From Adiantum capillus-veneris (Eukaryota; Streptophyta; Polypodiopsida; Polypodiales; Pteridaceae), in the NCBI GenBank assembly GCA_014529385.2, contig CM043966.1, forward strand, positions 105,661,087 to 105,725,086: a stretch of DNA of 64,000 nt, written 5' to 3'. Position numbers and translations under genes: made by a program. This document shows, piece after piece, positions 40,672 through 52,618 of this stretch; the stretch's first letter is position 1; every line of letters begins with the position of its first letter. The notes beneath the pieces were generated by a model. It was given only the letters and a program-made list of their open reading frames with translations. It searched no databases and was not told the origin of the DNA.

Positions 40672-40709
<38 letters not shown>
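40391..40709. repeat. Short (GA)n and (CT)n microsatellites
   Basis: A GA run at about 40391-40418 and a CT run at about 40675-40709, in inverted phase about 260 bp apart. Confidence 0.85.
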
Positions 40710-40712
<3 letters not shown>

Positions 40713-40976
40713 CCCTCAAGAACCTTTTGGCATCTTCCCTTTGTAGCCAAAAAGGCCTTCATCTTATTGATAAATCTAATGCCCATCTCCTTTTAATTAA
40801 GATGCACACCGAAAGTACTAATAATCTCTAAAAGCTGTAATTTTAGAGCATTTTGACTATTTTTGCCCACTTTTTCAATAGGGGTTGAGATTGGCTAATC
40901 TAAAATCTCAACCGCTAATCTTAGACAAACCTTCTTCAAACACCGCTCACAAAGAGTCGTCCTATTGCATAGCTTC

Positions 40977-40979
<3 letters not shown>

Positions 40980-41019
<40 letters not shown>

Positions 41020-41084
41020 AACCATGTTTAACATCACCAAAATAAATAATTGAGTGACACATACTATTAAATGAGTTTTGAGAG

Positions 41085-41130
<46 letters not shown>
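40980..41130. repeat. (CA)n tract and (GA)n tract abutting a LINE 3' end
   Basis: A CA run at about 40980-41018, a 70-bp spacer, then a GA run at 41089-41130 that ends exactly at the LINE terminus. Confidence 0.9.
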
Positions 41131-41133
<3 letters not shown>

Positions 41134-42342
41134 TTGCATTCTTATAGATTAGATTGACCTATGGTACCGAATTCAACAATGTAGCATGCTTGAAGACTAT
41201 AAATATGATGGTTGCAACTGAAAATTGAATCCATGACTTTTTTGGGATAGAAAAAAAATTAGCCATGGTCCAGGCTAAAATGTAAGATTTTTTTTTTTGA
41301 TGTGATCAACTGTGCACTCAAGTAGGGTATAATGCTCATACACTTAGATTTTCAAGGGACATAATGTGTATACAAAAGGAGGATCACCTATGCTTCCTCA
41401 ATGTTAGGTCTCAAATTTAAGAGAGCAAGAGCTAAGCCAAATGCTTGATATGATATAGATTGTGCGTAAGAGAATAGGCTGAAGCATGTAATTGGTTGGA
41501 TACAATCTTCTGTCTCCAAGAGGAACATGCTTATGTATTTTGGGGAGAGGGAGACAAAGATCAATCATACATTCATGATTTCAGGTCATAGCCTCAATTT
41601 TACACCACATCCTTCAATTTAGCATAATGGCCAGAACTCCTACAAAAATAAACAACTAAGCGACGCTATTTTTCTTTCATTTCTATCACATTTTAAGATG
41701 CAAACGATATGAAAGTGTACATGAAAAAATAATTTGCACCTTATCGTACTAAGATGCTTATGCATTGTTATGATTTAGGTATGATGTAAACCATTACAAT
41801 GCTTGTGCACAAAACATAGATAGAGATCCAAGCAAAGCATTTTGAGAGAAACATAGATGGAAGGGTCATCACATTTATAGTATGTAAGAAGGCCAACTCA
41901 TCTCTTTAAAACTTGCAGCTTTCCTTGGTATATTGGGAACAAGGAGCCCTAATCTTTTCACAACTCTACTCTTAGACATGAAAAGTTTTATAATTACACA
42001 ATGTAGCACTTATAGGCCTTGGCCCTTCATCTTTAAAAACTTGCTAGCTTACCCAGCTTGTTCTTCTTGACTTGGTAGAAATTTCGTCAGCCCTAGTTAG
42101 ACCAAGGGAAAGATGTCCTTCTTACTATATAGGAGGTTATGATGTGCACTACTACCATCATGCCTTGCTCATAAGAAAGACACAATGATAGAAGAAAGTA
42201 AGGAGTGGATAGAGAAATTGAATCCAATCATGTTTCTATTATTGAAACCAACTCTAGAACCCACTTGGTTCTAGAAAAAAGTTTTATCATTAAATTGATT
42301 TTTCTTAGCTTTCATCTCTTCACACCACGCTAACTTATCTAA
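41131..42342 (-). mobile_element. Diverged LINE 3' region (copy d)
   Basis: The minus-strand 3' terminus begins after the GA tract and aligns with 61666-62295 ('gattagattgacctatgg', 'catgcttgaagactat', then 'ggccaactcatctctttRa' to 'ttcatctcttcacacca'). The middle part (about 41266-41868), absent from the 61.7-kb copy, retains traces of the ORF2 C-terminal region of copies a-c ('agctaagccaaatgcttg', 'gaataggctgaagcatgtaa'). This is a separate, older subfamily of the same LINE type. No intact frame remains. Confidence 0.65.
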
Positions 42343-42401
42343 TCTATATAATCAAGCTTCATCACATTGCTACACCAAGATAATAACCAAAAGGAGGAGA
42401 C

Positions 42402-42458
42402 TCTCTCTCTCTCTCTCTCTCCCCCCCCCCCCCCCCCCCCCCCCCCCCCGCCCCCCCC
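42402..42458. repeat. (CT)n followed by poly-C tract
   Basis: A CT run leads into 29 C, one G, then 8 C. This is the reverse-strand counterpart of the 34-G tract at 2315. Length is prone to assembly error. Confidence 0.9.
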
Positions 42459-42728
42459 AACCGCAATAGAAGTAGAGCACTCCTTAATTTGTTGAACAAG
42501 GGCTAGCACCTCATGAAAACTAATGTCTATGAGAAGCTCTCATGCTTGATATCAAAGAATGCTTTGTAGCATATTACATATATTCATGTTTGTTAGAATC
42601 TGTCAAGAGGTTGTGTCATGCATCACTTTTAGAAATGCAATAGACTATACATGCAGGAAGAGAGTATTGATAGTGTTCCACTTGGAAGAGAAGATATCCC
42701 TACAAAAATAGAGGCAATGTTTCTTTGG

Positions 42729-42757
42729 CCGCAGCAACACGCAGGTCACATACTAGT
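42729..42757 (+). mobile_element. Helitron-like 3' terminus, second copy
   Basis: 'ccgcagcaacacgcagg' followed by 'tcacatactagt' closely matches 17972-18000. The hairpin-then-CTAG-T order fits a Helitron end. No 5' terminus is paired. Confidence 0.4.
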
Positions 42758-42759
42758 CT

Positions 42760-43989
42760 TCATTAGACAGAGGTGCATGATGTATCAAGATATAAATACA
42801 TAGGGGGAGAGAGAGTAATTGAAGTGCTCTATGTGCGATTGGAGGATGGGGTGTTTCTATCTGAGCCACATAGAGGTGATAGATGGTGTGCATCTTCATG
42901 TATACCCAAGTTTTCATCACTATAAATCCACATATCTTCACCAATTTTAGCTGAATTTAGACATAGTAAAGCCTGGCCACATTCGAGATGCATCATTTGT
43001 AATCCAAGAATCATCCATATTCACAATTTTTCAAAGTTAGCCCACCCTCACATTTCATCTCCCCCGTCCAATAAGGCTCAAAATTGCAAACCTTGCATAT
43101 GCACTAATTAGTATGGACATAACTTTGCCAGCTCAAATCTGATTAAACATATGTCAAAGCTAGTGTCAGAGACTATCAAGAAAAATCCTGGTGAGCTGAA
43201 TCCAATCACTTGGCATGCATCCCAAAGCTGGTCCAAAAATAGCAGACCCGTCCTCCAAAAAATATTAAACTACTCATAACTTTTCTTTCCGAACTGCGAT
43301 TTAGCAAGTCATAAAGAGAGGCTAGGAGAGCACATCAAGAACTACCTTTTTAGCCCATAAACCCACATTTTTCCAGCTTCCATACATCTTGGTTCACATG
43401 TATCAAAACTCACCTAATGGCTCCAAATTCACATTTAACAAGCATTCTAACAATTTGACATCATACTTGCATAAACCATAAGGTAGAAAAAATACCAAAA
43501 TGCATCCAGATACTGATCTTTCACCCTTTGCTTGCGAAATGGCACGACAACATGTTGAGAGACAAAGCAATGATGAGTCTGATAGTGATAGCTGTCAGCT
43601 ACATTAGATGGATTTTTTAAAACTACCATGAATGAAAGTTCTATTGCACTACATATTCTTTCTATTCTACTATATTGTTCATGATTATGAATTTGAGGAA
43701 TTTTGTGTGTTGAAACTGCTCATTAGGACCTTCATACTTGTGAATGTAATATTTTTTTACCGTATAGATTTTATATACGGTATGCGGTTATGGCTGCCAT
43801 GGGACCATGTACACATGTATGTACTATTTAGGCACCAATACATTTGTACATGAGCATCGAGGATTACCGGAATGATTATTATTATTTTTCCTATTGCAAT
43901 AGCAAACAACAAGTGGCATTCATTGGAAAAAGCATAAGAAGTAGCCCTTAGTAGGGGAGCATGATTAGTATTAGACAAACCTGAAAACA
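42760..43989. other. Unassigned sequence
   Basis: No gene recognised. Some of it could be an older LTR, because a PBS-like leader begins at 43990, but no LTR partner is present in the window. Confidence 0.4.
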
Positions 43990-44066
43990 TCGGTGCCGTT
44001 GCCGAGAAAAGTGATCCTTAGGTGGTGAGTGACCAAGTCGTAGCTTTTACTTAGAAACTTCGATTT
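43990..44066 (+). repeat. Athila-type PBS and leader in inverted orientation
   Basis: 'tcggtgccgttgccgag' followed by 'aaaagtgatccttaggtgg' and 'tagcttttacttagaaactt' is the plus-strand version of the leader found in minus orientation at 54580-54664. It sits directly against the outer end of the Athila-like 3' LTR, where ordinary flanking DNA is expected. It may be the remnant of a second, oppositely oriented element into which the Athila-like element inserted. Confidence 0.65.
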
Positions 44067-44953
44067 TGTTAGCGGGTTGCTGTGTCATCTATAGCATAGC
44101 TTTCCGACACTAACATAATGTCAATACTTGGGGAAGCGACTCGGATGGGGCACGGAGACTCTTCGAGGGTGTTAATATTGAGAATTGAACTGAGGCAATA
44201 ATTATATCTCTAACACATGCAAATCTCTCACTCTCAATTCTAGAAATTTACCTATGTACTACGTCACTGCACTTTGTCATCAACCCGTTTCAGCACTTGA
44301 TCGGAGTCCAAATGCTACAAAACTTTGGGAGGGGGTCAAGGACACTTAGGGGCACTAACCCACTAGGTTTTCATTTTGAGAAGGTACCAATATCAAATCC
44401 ATCATAATTGAAGTCTCAAAAATCACAAAAAAATACATAAAAAAGGTCGCCCTAGGGTCTAAGAACACTCTGCTATAGTCGGAATGTCAAAAAATACTCA
44501 TCAACGCATTCACTAGCAAATTTAGCCTACTAACGTGTACTCAAGAATCACATCAGAATCGACAATGAGCATACTTGAATGAAAGATTATCAAACAAGGA
44601 ACACATTGCAAGTTTTAAATTTAAACGTCATTACCAAAGCTCAAGATATGAGGATTACAAGTGGTAGGAAAGAAGCCACTCTTAGCTGTACACTTCAAAC
44701 TCTTCAAAACTTGATAGTGATCATAATGTGTTTTCCCACTTTACAACTTAGGCCTTATACCTAGGGCTCTCTTGGCCACTAGCTGATTTTACAAGACTCA
44801 GACTCGTTACAAAATTTGCTTGTCCATCTTTTAATCAAAGATGATCAAAATACTTACAAGGCTTTCGAAAAAATAATGGGAATACATCAAAATTTTAGGC
44901 TCATGGAAGAAGGGGTCGAATCGAAGGGCACCTGTCTTTCTTGACTGCCAACA
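44067..44953 (-). repeat. 3' LTR of the Athila-like element
   Basis: On the plus strand it runs from TGTTAGCG to CTGCCAACA (TG...CA, terminal repeats TGTTRGC). About 550 bp of it aligns with 54666-55219, for example 'ctatagcatagctttYc' and 'ggtcgccctaggg'. Confidence 0.8.
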
Positions 44954-44964
44954 TTCCCCCCTTC
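44954..44964 (-). other. Polypurine tract of the Athila-like element
   Basis: The minus strand reads 'gaaggggggaa' immediately before the LTR TG. Confidence 0.8.
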
Positions 44965-45392
44965 CTACTCTTTGCATGCCCTTGTGCAAGTTGTTTGTGT
45001 ATGCTTGCTAGTGTTTCTGCTTTGCTTCCGCTACCACTGGACAAATTGGATTAGATCTATTTAGTAGTCCAGGGCACGCTTTTGTAGTGTGCGAGTGAGC
45101 AGAGTAATTTTTTTTGCTCGTGATTCAATGTCTACCTTTGTAGCTAGCTCTCTGAAAGGGTTGTTGCTTAAGGTGCCCTGATAGGCAATGTGACAAGCAG
45201 ATTCTTTGTCCTGGGGTTGAAGATGGATGAATCAACTTCAAAGAACCCGATTATGAACACCTCTTCAATTGTTTGCATGTATTTAGAGGGAAAAAACATG
45301 ACACAGGCATACAACCCCACGATTACATTTTGGATGGGAATCTATGTCTCTAGATTCCAGCATAAACCTCTGGTTCCTTCTAAGATTACCTA

Positions 45393-45791
45393 TCAAGGAT
45401 GCTCCACCGCTTTAAGTTCCTTAAATTCTGTTATGCAGGTCATGATCATTTTTGAAATTTTCACTAGCATTTGGCAAGGAAGGTCAAGGACATCCTTCAT
45501 TTGATTGATAACTCCTTTGATCATGTTTACCATATATTTCTTCCATGGTGGGAAATTTCCAACCGACTTTGTGAGCACTGAGTAATTCAACATTGTGGGT
45601 CTCTTGCTTTGCCATGAATAGAAGCTATCCCATAATTTCCTTCTGTTGATGGGGCAATAGATTGGGTCAATCCTGAGATGTTGTGGTGCATTTTTGTAAT
45701 GTGTATCTTCTGTTGCACACTTCTCAAACCACTTCTTCCTATAGAGGGGTTTGTTGTTGATGATGGTTTGTATTTGATTTGCTGTTATCAA
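45393..45791 (-). other. 3' region ORF of the Athila-like element
   Basis: A 132-codon frame downstream of integrase (MITANQIQTIINNKPLYRKK...). It has no env-like signal peptide or transmembrane segment and no known motif. Athila elements can carry a third ORF here, but nothing in this sequence proves that identity. Confidence 0.35.
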
Positions 45792-46034
45792 GACATCCCT
45801 ATAATCCCCCTTATGATTTGGTTAGAGGCTAGGCAACATCTTCTTTTTCCACAATAGAGCCTCTTGTCTCATCAATGGCAGGGATATCATCTCGTGCTCG
45901 TGGTTCTTGACAACCTCATTGGGTGTGATCATTAGAAGTGCAGCCGACTCCCATACCTTTAGTTTGTAATATAGATATGCTTTGTAATATGGAACCTATG
46001 TGGGCATTGGTTTCCATCAATGTTAGTTGAGATA

Positions 46035-46295
46035 CTAGCTTGTCCCAAAATAACCATGGTTTTCTTGCCGGCCACTTTTAGCCAATTTTTCTTGTTTTAA
46101 TCCTAGATTTGATAGTTTGAGGTATGTCAAATATTGCATAGTATTGACACATGCTCCGATATCCACAAATTGTCTTTCATTCGTACCATTAGCTACCCTG
46201 ACAATGATCCAAACATTTATTCCATCAAGCCAAGGTTGTTTGACTTGAACTACTGCAATAGGAGGTGGTAGTTGTTGTTTATTCTTTCTTTTCAA
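46035..46295 (-). pseudogene. Protease-like segment in an unusual position
   Basis: Contains RQFVDIGACVNTMQYLTYLK, resembling the active-site loop of plant retroelement proteases (D-(I/L)-G-A-x-V-N). It lies on the 3' side of integrase, whereas in Ty3/Gypsy elements protease precedes RT. The preceding PWLDGINVWIIVRVANGT would be its N-terminal strand. No ILG block was found. It could be a rearranged fragment. Confidence 0.45.
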
Positions 46296-46841
46296 ACTCC
46301 TTAATTTGTCTTCCTCCTGTGCTTGATCTTTAATTCTTGAACTTTATTTTGTTGCTTCTTAGCTAAATGTATCCATTCCAACATGTCTGTTGTGAGAGCG
46401 TGGTGATACTTTTTCAATCTGCAACCATTTATCTAGTTAGACTTCACCTCTCCCTCTAATGTTTACAACTTGGACGGCTCCACTTGGTGATATATTGTTG
46501 ATCACAAAGGGACCATTACCTCGCTTTTTAAGTTTCTTGGAATGTTACTTAAGGGTATAGACTAACACATAGTCACCTTTATTAAATTTCTTGTTTTTTA
46601 CATGTTGGTCATAGAACTGTTTCAACTGTCATTTGTACGCATACATAGCTACAATGGATAGAAGTCTGATCTTGTCTAATTGGACTAGTTGGTCCAATCT
46701 GTCAGACAACTCATGTCCCATCCACTCCAAGTTTTGAGCTATGCATAGTGTAGGAATCAAGAACTCTACCGGTAGTATATCATTTATTCCAAACACTAAG
46801 TTGAAAGGAGTTGTATTTTGTGGTGTTTTATATGCTACCTA

Positions 46842-47340
46842 TTATGCACATATGGTTGAATGTAGCTTCAATTCCCAATCCGTCCTAGATTCATTGACAA
46901 TCTTTGTGAGTACTGTGCACAAAACTTTGTTGGTACTCTCAACCTGCCCATTAGCCCATGGGTGGTATGGAGCTGATTTGGAATGAATGATCATAAATTC
47001 ATGCAACAAGAATTCAACCACTTCATTCAAGAAATGCATGCCTCGATTACTCACAATTTTGATATGAAGGCCATGGCGCGTGGAAATGTTCTCGTACAAG
47101 AATTGTGTTGTGATGTGAGCATCATTCCTTTGGTTTGCCTTAGGCTCAACCCACTTGGTTAGATAATCCGTTGACACTATAATGTATTGAGCATGCGTTC
47201 TACATGCCAATGGAGAGATAGGCCCCACAAATTCTAATCCCCACTTGGCAAAAGTGATGCTTCCATCATTGGTCTTAGCGCCATGTCATCTAGTCTTACC
47301 AGTAATTTAGTACGTTGGCATGGGTCACAATGTTTCACAT
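46842..47340 (-). pseudogene. Integrase core, decayed
   Basis: Shows the second half of the zinc motif (VKHCDPCQRTK), then in another frame FAKWGLEFVGPISPL, STDYLTKWVE, IKIVSNRGMHFLNEV and ANGQVESTNK. Relative to the DDE consensus the first Asp position reads Glu (GLEF) and the second Asn (VSNRG); the final Glu is kept. It is inactive as read. Confidence 0.8.
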
Positions 47341-48199
47341 AATGTTCCACATTGATAAATAGAGTAGGCCATCAAATTCCTGCTAGGAGTATCACTTTTA
47401 CGGTTTTTCAACCAAAAAGTGTCCTCCTGCTGGACCAACATGAGCTTACTGAAGTATGGGCAAGTACTCAACTTCTATAGCACAAATTCTTAAGTTGTCA
47501 TCCATTCCTCTCAGATAAAGTTGGTTTTTAATTATAGCATAACTTTTGGCTTCGTGTTGAATTGATCGTACTTTGGTTTTGTTCAAGTTTTTTGGTATGA
47601 CTCCTTATTTTAAGTACACCACTAGGTGCTTTTCCCATTTGGGTGCTATTGCTATCCTGAATAATGTAGCATACTTGATTGGATTTTTGATTGCACAAGC
47701 ATTACATGAGCAAACATAGTTGTGTTTGGTCTTCTGCATGTTGGGCCAATATACCCCAAGTAGCATTAGTCTCTGATATGTTTGCGTTTTGGCATTTTAT
47801 ATGTCGTAATTTGCCCATGAGTTTGTTGCAGATACAACTCTTTTTTGCATAGCTCGATGCATAACCTAAGTATTCCATCTTGTCCTCATTTATATAACCA
47901 TCGTGCTATCAACACTAGGTAGCGAGATGCTCAATGATTGATGGATATTTCTCGATCTGCAGTGAACCTATGGTGAGCAAAGGTATGACGTGTTCGCTCC
48001 ACCTTGGTACCATCTGGATGTTGAAGAGATAAGAATTTGGAAAATCATCTTAAACCCCTATAGGAGCTGCCCCATGTAGCATTCAAAACAAATGGCCTGC
48101 TCTCTGATGTTTAGTTCCTTTTTGACCACCACCATGAAATAAAACTCAAGCAATATTAGGACCATCGGACGGTGCAACCTTTATTGCAAGGCTTGTTGA

Positions 48200-49256
48200 C
48201 GAGGTATAACAATGACTAGTGGTACACAAAGAACATAAATTTGTTTGGGAGCAGGTCATGTCTAAACTTTTTTATAGAGTAGATAATTCCCAAGCCCTCT
48301 CTTTCTATGGTAGTGTAATTTTGTTTCGCGTTTTTAGCTGTTTGTTGGAGTAACAAATTGGAAAATCCATATTTTTTTCTCTAGGTCGAGCCAAGATATA
48401 GCCAATAGCGTATGCCGATGCATCAACATGGACATGAAAGATTTGGTTCCAATCATAAGCTTTCAAGATTGGAGCAAAAATAAATCTCTCCTTCAATTAT
48501 TGAAATGCTTTCTCACATTCCTCATTCCACTCAAACTTAGTGTTGAGTGCATAGAGAGGTTTCACAATGATAGCGTACATGTAAATGAATCTGTGATAAT
48601 ATCCACAATGGCCCATGAAGGCTTGTACCTCTCTATTTTTTGTTGGTCGTGGAAGGGAAACAATCACTTGTATCTTTTCAAAATCAGTAGAAATTCCGTT
48701 TTTGGACACAATAAAACCCATAATCTTGCCTTGTGTTACCATGAAAATGCACTTTTCAAGGTTTAGGCAAATACGATATGTCCTACATTTCTCAAAGAAT
48801 TTCTTTAGGTTCTCAACATGCTCACTTCTGTGAAGGTAATGCACACAAAGGAAATCCATATAAATCTCTAAGAATTGTCTTAGATATTTCTTGAATGCAT
48901 GACTCGTTAGCCTTTGGAATGTGGTAGGTGCATTGGTCAAACCAAATGGCATTACTCTTTATGCACATATGTATGCCCCATTTTGTAGCAAAGGCAGTTT
49001 TGTGTTGATCCTCTAGTTTGATTGTGGTTTGATTATAGTGTGAAACGCCATCTAGAAAGTTGTAGGCTTCCTTCACAGCAACCCTTTCAATCACATGATC
49101 TGTGCTGGGTAAGGGATAGTTGTTTCTGATCATGGCAGTGTTGACTTGCTTGAGATTTACACACACTCGTAATTTGTCATTCTTTTTATGCACCACAAAA
49201 GTTGGTGACACACACTCTGTGAGTTTAATCTCATAGATGAACTCTTCCTCTTTCAA
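48200..49256 (-). pseudogene. Reverse transcriptase and RNase H, decayed
   Basis: Spread over several frames: [61 protein letters not shown] (catalytic YMDD damaged to YMDF), MGFIVSKNGISTDFEKIQ and the RNase H start VHVDASAYAIGYILAR. The first RNase H Asp is present. Frames break at about 48950 and 48497. Confidence 0.85.
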
Positions 49257-49441
49257 TTTTTCTATCTCTTCCTTAATCTTCTTCGCAAAAGTTTCATTTT
49301 ATGTGTATGGACGTCGTCAACACGATTTTGCATTATTTTTTAGAGGTAGCGTGTGTTGGAAAATAATAGGATCTACCCTTTAAGATCCTTGTATGACTAG
49401 ACAAATATATCCTTGTGTTGTTTGAGGGTAGCTATCAATAA

Positions 49442-50204
49442 CTATTTCTCTTTCTTAGTAAGGCCTGTAGCTATGTAAGACGGTTTTGGTTCTTCTCTTG
49501 GTTCTGTGAAATCTATCTTCTTTGCGTTCTCGGGCTCATCATATGATGTTTCCAATTCTTTTCGCTCTCTCATCAGTTGTTCTACCACAATTCGCTGATC
49601 CTGAATTGTATATTTCTTGTAATGAGAGGGTGCGTCAAATATTTTTAAGTTAGAGTTCCCCTCAATTTTCATTTTCGTAGTCCAAACCTCCTTCAATGTT
49701 CGTTTTGAAATCTGGTATTCACTCTTGCGTTCCATTTTGGACATTTTTGGTGACTTTTTGGTTTTGTTTTTTTGGTTGTTTAATTTCTTGTTTTGATTTT
49801 TTGACTTTGCTCAAAAACTTATCATTTTCAATGATTTTTGTGTTATTTTGTCTTGGATACATTCATCTGCTACCAGGAGCATAAGATATTGCGTTTTGGG
49901 CATCAAATTTGATGTTTTTTTTTCAATTTTGTTTTATTTTGTTGTTTTCTTTGATATGTCTCTTGTCTCCGCATTTTTTTTGGTCAGGAAGCTCGTAGAA
50001 AATTCGCTCATCCTCCCTTTTCACAATTTTGCATTTAGAATCACCCGAGAGTTTGTCTTCTATATCGTTTTCTAATTCCTCGCTCCTCAAATCATGGTAT
50101 TCGTATTCATCATCATGTGAAAGGTCACATATAGAAACCTCGTCCACTTTCCATTTACAGTCGCTTACCAGTTCTGTTCCAGTAGCTTCCAAAAGGTTTT
50201 TCAA
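49442..50204 (-). other. Gag-Pol linker frames of the Athila-like element
   Basis: Acidic, low-complexity minus-strand frames (50204-49923 and 49744-49442) between the zinc knuckles and RT. No protease motif is found where it would be expected. Confidence 0.4.
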
Positions 50205-50479
50205 TTTCTTGGACCAGCAAAACCATGAGAAGGGGTCTTATATCATAGCCATCTTTGTTGCAAAATGTGGTTTTGGTTACCTAATCTACGCATACATCAA
50301 GAGTCAACAGTACTTGATCCCATCTATTTTGATTGATTTGTTCTCCGATTTGGTTTGTTCTGTGAGTAGATCATTTGCTATCGGCCTTTTTTTTTGTAGC
50401 TTCTTGACCTTGAGCTCTAGTCACCACTTTGACAAGAATTGTTGGCTCAGCCTCTGATCCACTCGTGCAAATATCCCAA

Positions 50480-51950
50480 TGAAATTAATAGTTTCTTTCC
50501 CAGGATTGTCTAGGATTTTTGCACAGTTTTGAATAAAATGGTCTCTCCCACACCCATCGCAAAATCCAAAGATTTTTGTTCGTTGACCTTTAAAGGGGCA
50601 TCCCCTTGCCCAATGGTCACCTCCACATTCATAACACGGGTCCTCGTGTTTGGCTGCTGGCGGTGCTCTCGTTGGCTGGCCTGCTCTAGACGGATAATCC
50701 CTAGGCTTGTAGTTCTAGTTTGCTATGAACATGAGTGTGTTTTCATCCATTGTGAACTGGTTTCTAGATGTTTGAGCCACATATGAAGGTTCGGGAGTTT
50801 CCTTACTACTAACCCAATAATGTCTTTCTTTTGGAGCATAAGCTACTTCCTCTGTCTCTCTCACATGACCTTCAATTGGTTATTCATAATAGACAATTAG
50901 TGGAATCATCGATTGAGTTACAAATGACTCCACAGGTTTCACATAATGCACAATGGATTGATTGTCGTGTAGTAAAAGGCGATTGTTGCCCCATTACTGC
51001 TTGCCGTTTGTCCCCTCCTTGTATCGTGTTGGTATGTCCCATCTAGTACCTCGGAGGCAGCCGCAATTGTTGCACTATCGATGGTCTCCATACAACCTTT
51101 CCCTCACACAGTGATGGTTAAAGAAACACTCGCTAGTGTCATGGTTTGTGTATTTTTTCTCTATGGCACACCACTTCAACATTCGTGGAGCATTAACTAC
51201 TTTGGCTGCTATCGTCTTAGATTAGAATATTGCCTATAGATCTTATTCATCCTACAAACAACTTCCTTGACTAACTGTTCCCCGTTTGGTGTGATTGCAG
51301 TAGGAGCACTCTACTTTACAGTAACCCCACTGGATGTAGAAGATGCAATGCTAGGATTGGTCTCTACTTCTTTCGTTACCTCGCCATAAGTCTTGCAATT
51401 TCCAACCAAGTACAAGGATTCCCGAATGACTTGTTCAAACATGGTACATGCTTTTAGGTGTAAGTCCTTTTTGAGAGTTTTGTTTCTCAATCCCTCAATA
51501 AAGAGAACCGATAATTGATCATCCTGTGGAAACTCTCACACTGGACATCTTTCAATGCATTGTTTGAAATGTAGTGAAGCTTCCTTTACTTTTTCATTTT
51601 CTTTTTTCATGAAAGTATATCTGAGAAACCGTGTTGTGCTTGATTCCTCTTTGGAGAATTGGTCACATCAAACTCTCATAAGAGTCGATCAATGTTCAGG
51701 AAATCTCTACTATTGAGTGGCTGGAACCAAGTTAATGCAGCTCCCTCCAATGTTAACCTGAATCCCTCATATTGTGTATGGAAATCCTACTACTTGTTCT
51801 GCTCTACAGACTTGCTTAAATATGGAAACATGCGCATATGGATCTCTTGATTTGCTATATTTCTTTGGTACGCATTTAGCCACTTGTGCAGGTTGCATTT
51901 TTTGATTTTTTACATCCATCCTCATCTCTCTAGGTTATCCATCCATAGCA
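50480..51950 (-). pseudogene. Gag with two CCHC knuckles, decayed
   Basis: Minus-strand reading includes FLRYTFMKKENEKVKEAS, QCIERCPV and DDQLSVLFIEGLRNKTLKKD of the capsid region (about 51640-51430). Two zinc knuckles of C-x2-C-x3-H-x4-C spacing lie at 50636-50521 (CYECGGDHWARGC and CDGCGRDHFIQNC). Several stop codons interrupt the capsid region. Confidence 0.75.
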
Positions 51951-52150
51951 TCTCTCATTTCATAACCACTGATAGATGTTCTAGAAGGAGCTCATTCAGG
52001 CACCCTTCCCTCAAGTCTTATGTCGCAACTTTCAGTCCTGAAATTTGGTACCCTTGTAACGAATATGGTATCCACGATGTCACTAAGATGTGTTGACATA
52101 CAAACCCTAAAATCCAAGGATCCCATAGGTCTCGATACAGGCAGATGAGG

Positions 52151-52618
52151 TCAACTGAGCGAGTCTTCCACATAAGATTTCAAGGGACTCACTCTCGCAG
52201 TTTCCGATTTTGTTGTTTCTAAAACAATATGTTTCTGCAAGCTAGGGGTGAAGTAATACTGATGGAATGGTCCCCCAAAGTATGTATAGACCTCGAGCTC
52301 ATTACGACTCACTGAAGAATACTTATGACCATACTCGTCCAATATAACTACTTGCATATCTCTCTCAGCCTCAAATGTAGACACATACAAGAATTTTTTC
52401 TCAGTTAACTCCCTCAAATTGGTCTCCTCACATCTATAGTAAAGCATTTTCTCTTTGTTGTCATACTTGTATAAGCCCTTGTGGGTGTTATTGGTGTTGA
52501 CACGTGTATCCACGTTTACTTGCCTAATCTTGGCATTCAAAATGTCCAGCGTTGGCTGATTCTCTTTAGGCTCTTTGTCAACTTTCTCTTTGGTGACTTT
52601 TAATCCCCATTTGTCCAC
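52151..52618 (-). other. Leader ORF of the Athila-like element
   Basis: A 155-codon frame upstream of gag (MDKWGLKVTKEKVDKE...), charged, without a recognised domain. It ends about 200 bp before recognisable Gag and might be the Gag N-terminus. Confidence 0.35.

Noticed and set aside
45393-45791. env-like gene in the Athila-like element
   Set aside because: There is an ORF in the right place, but no signal peptide, transmembrane segment or glycosylation pattern distinguishes it from chance.
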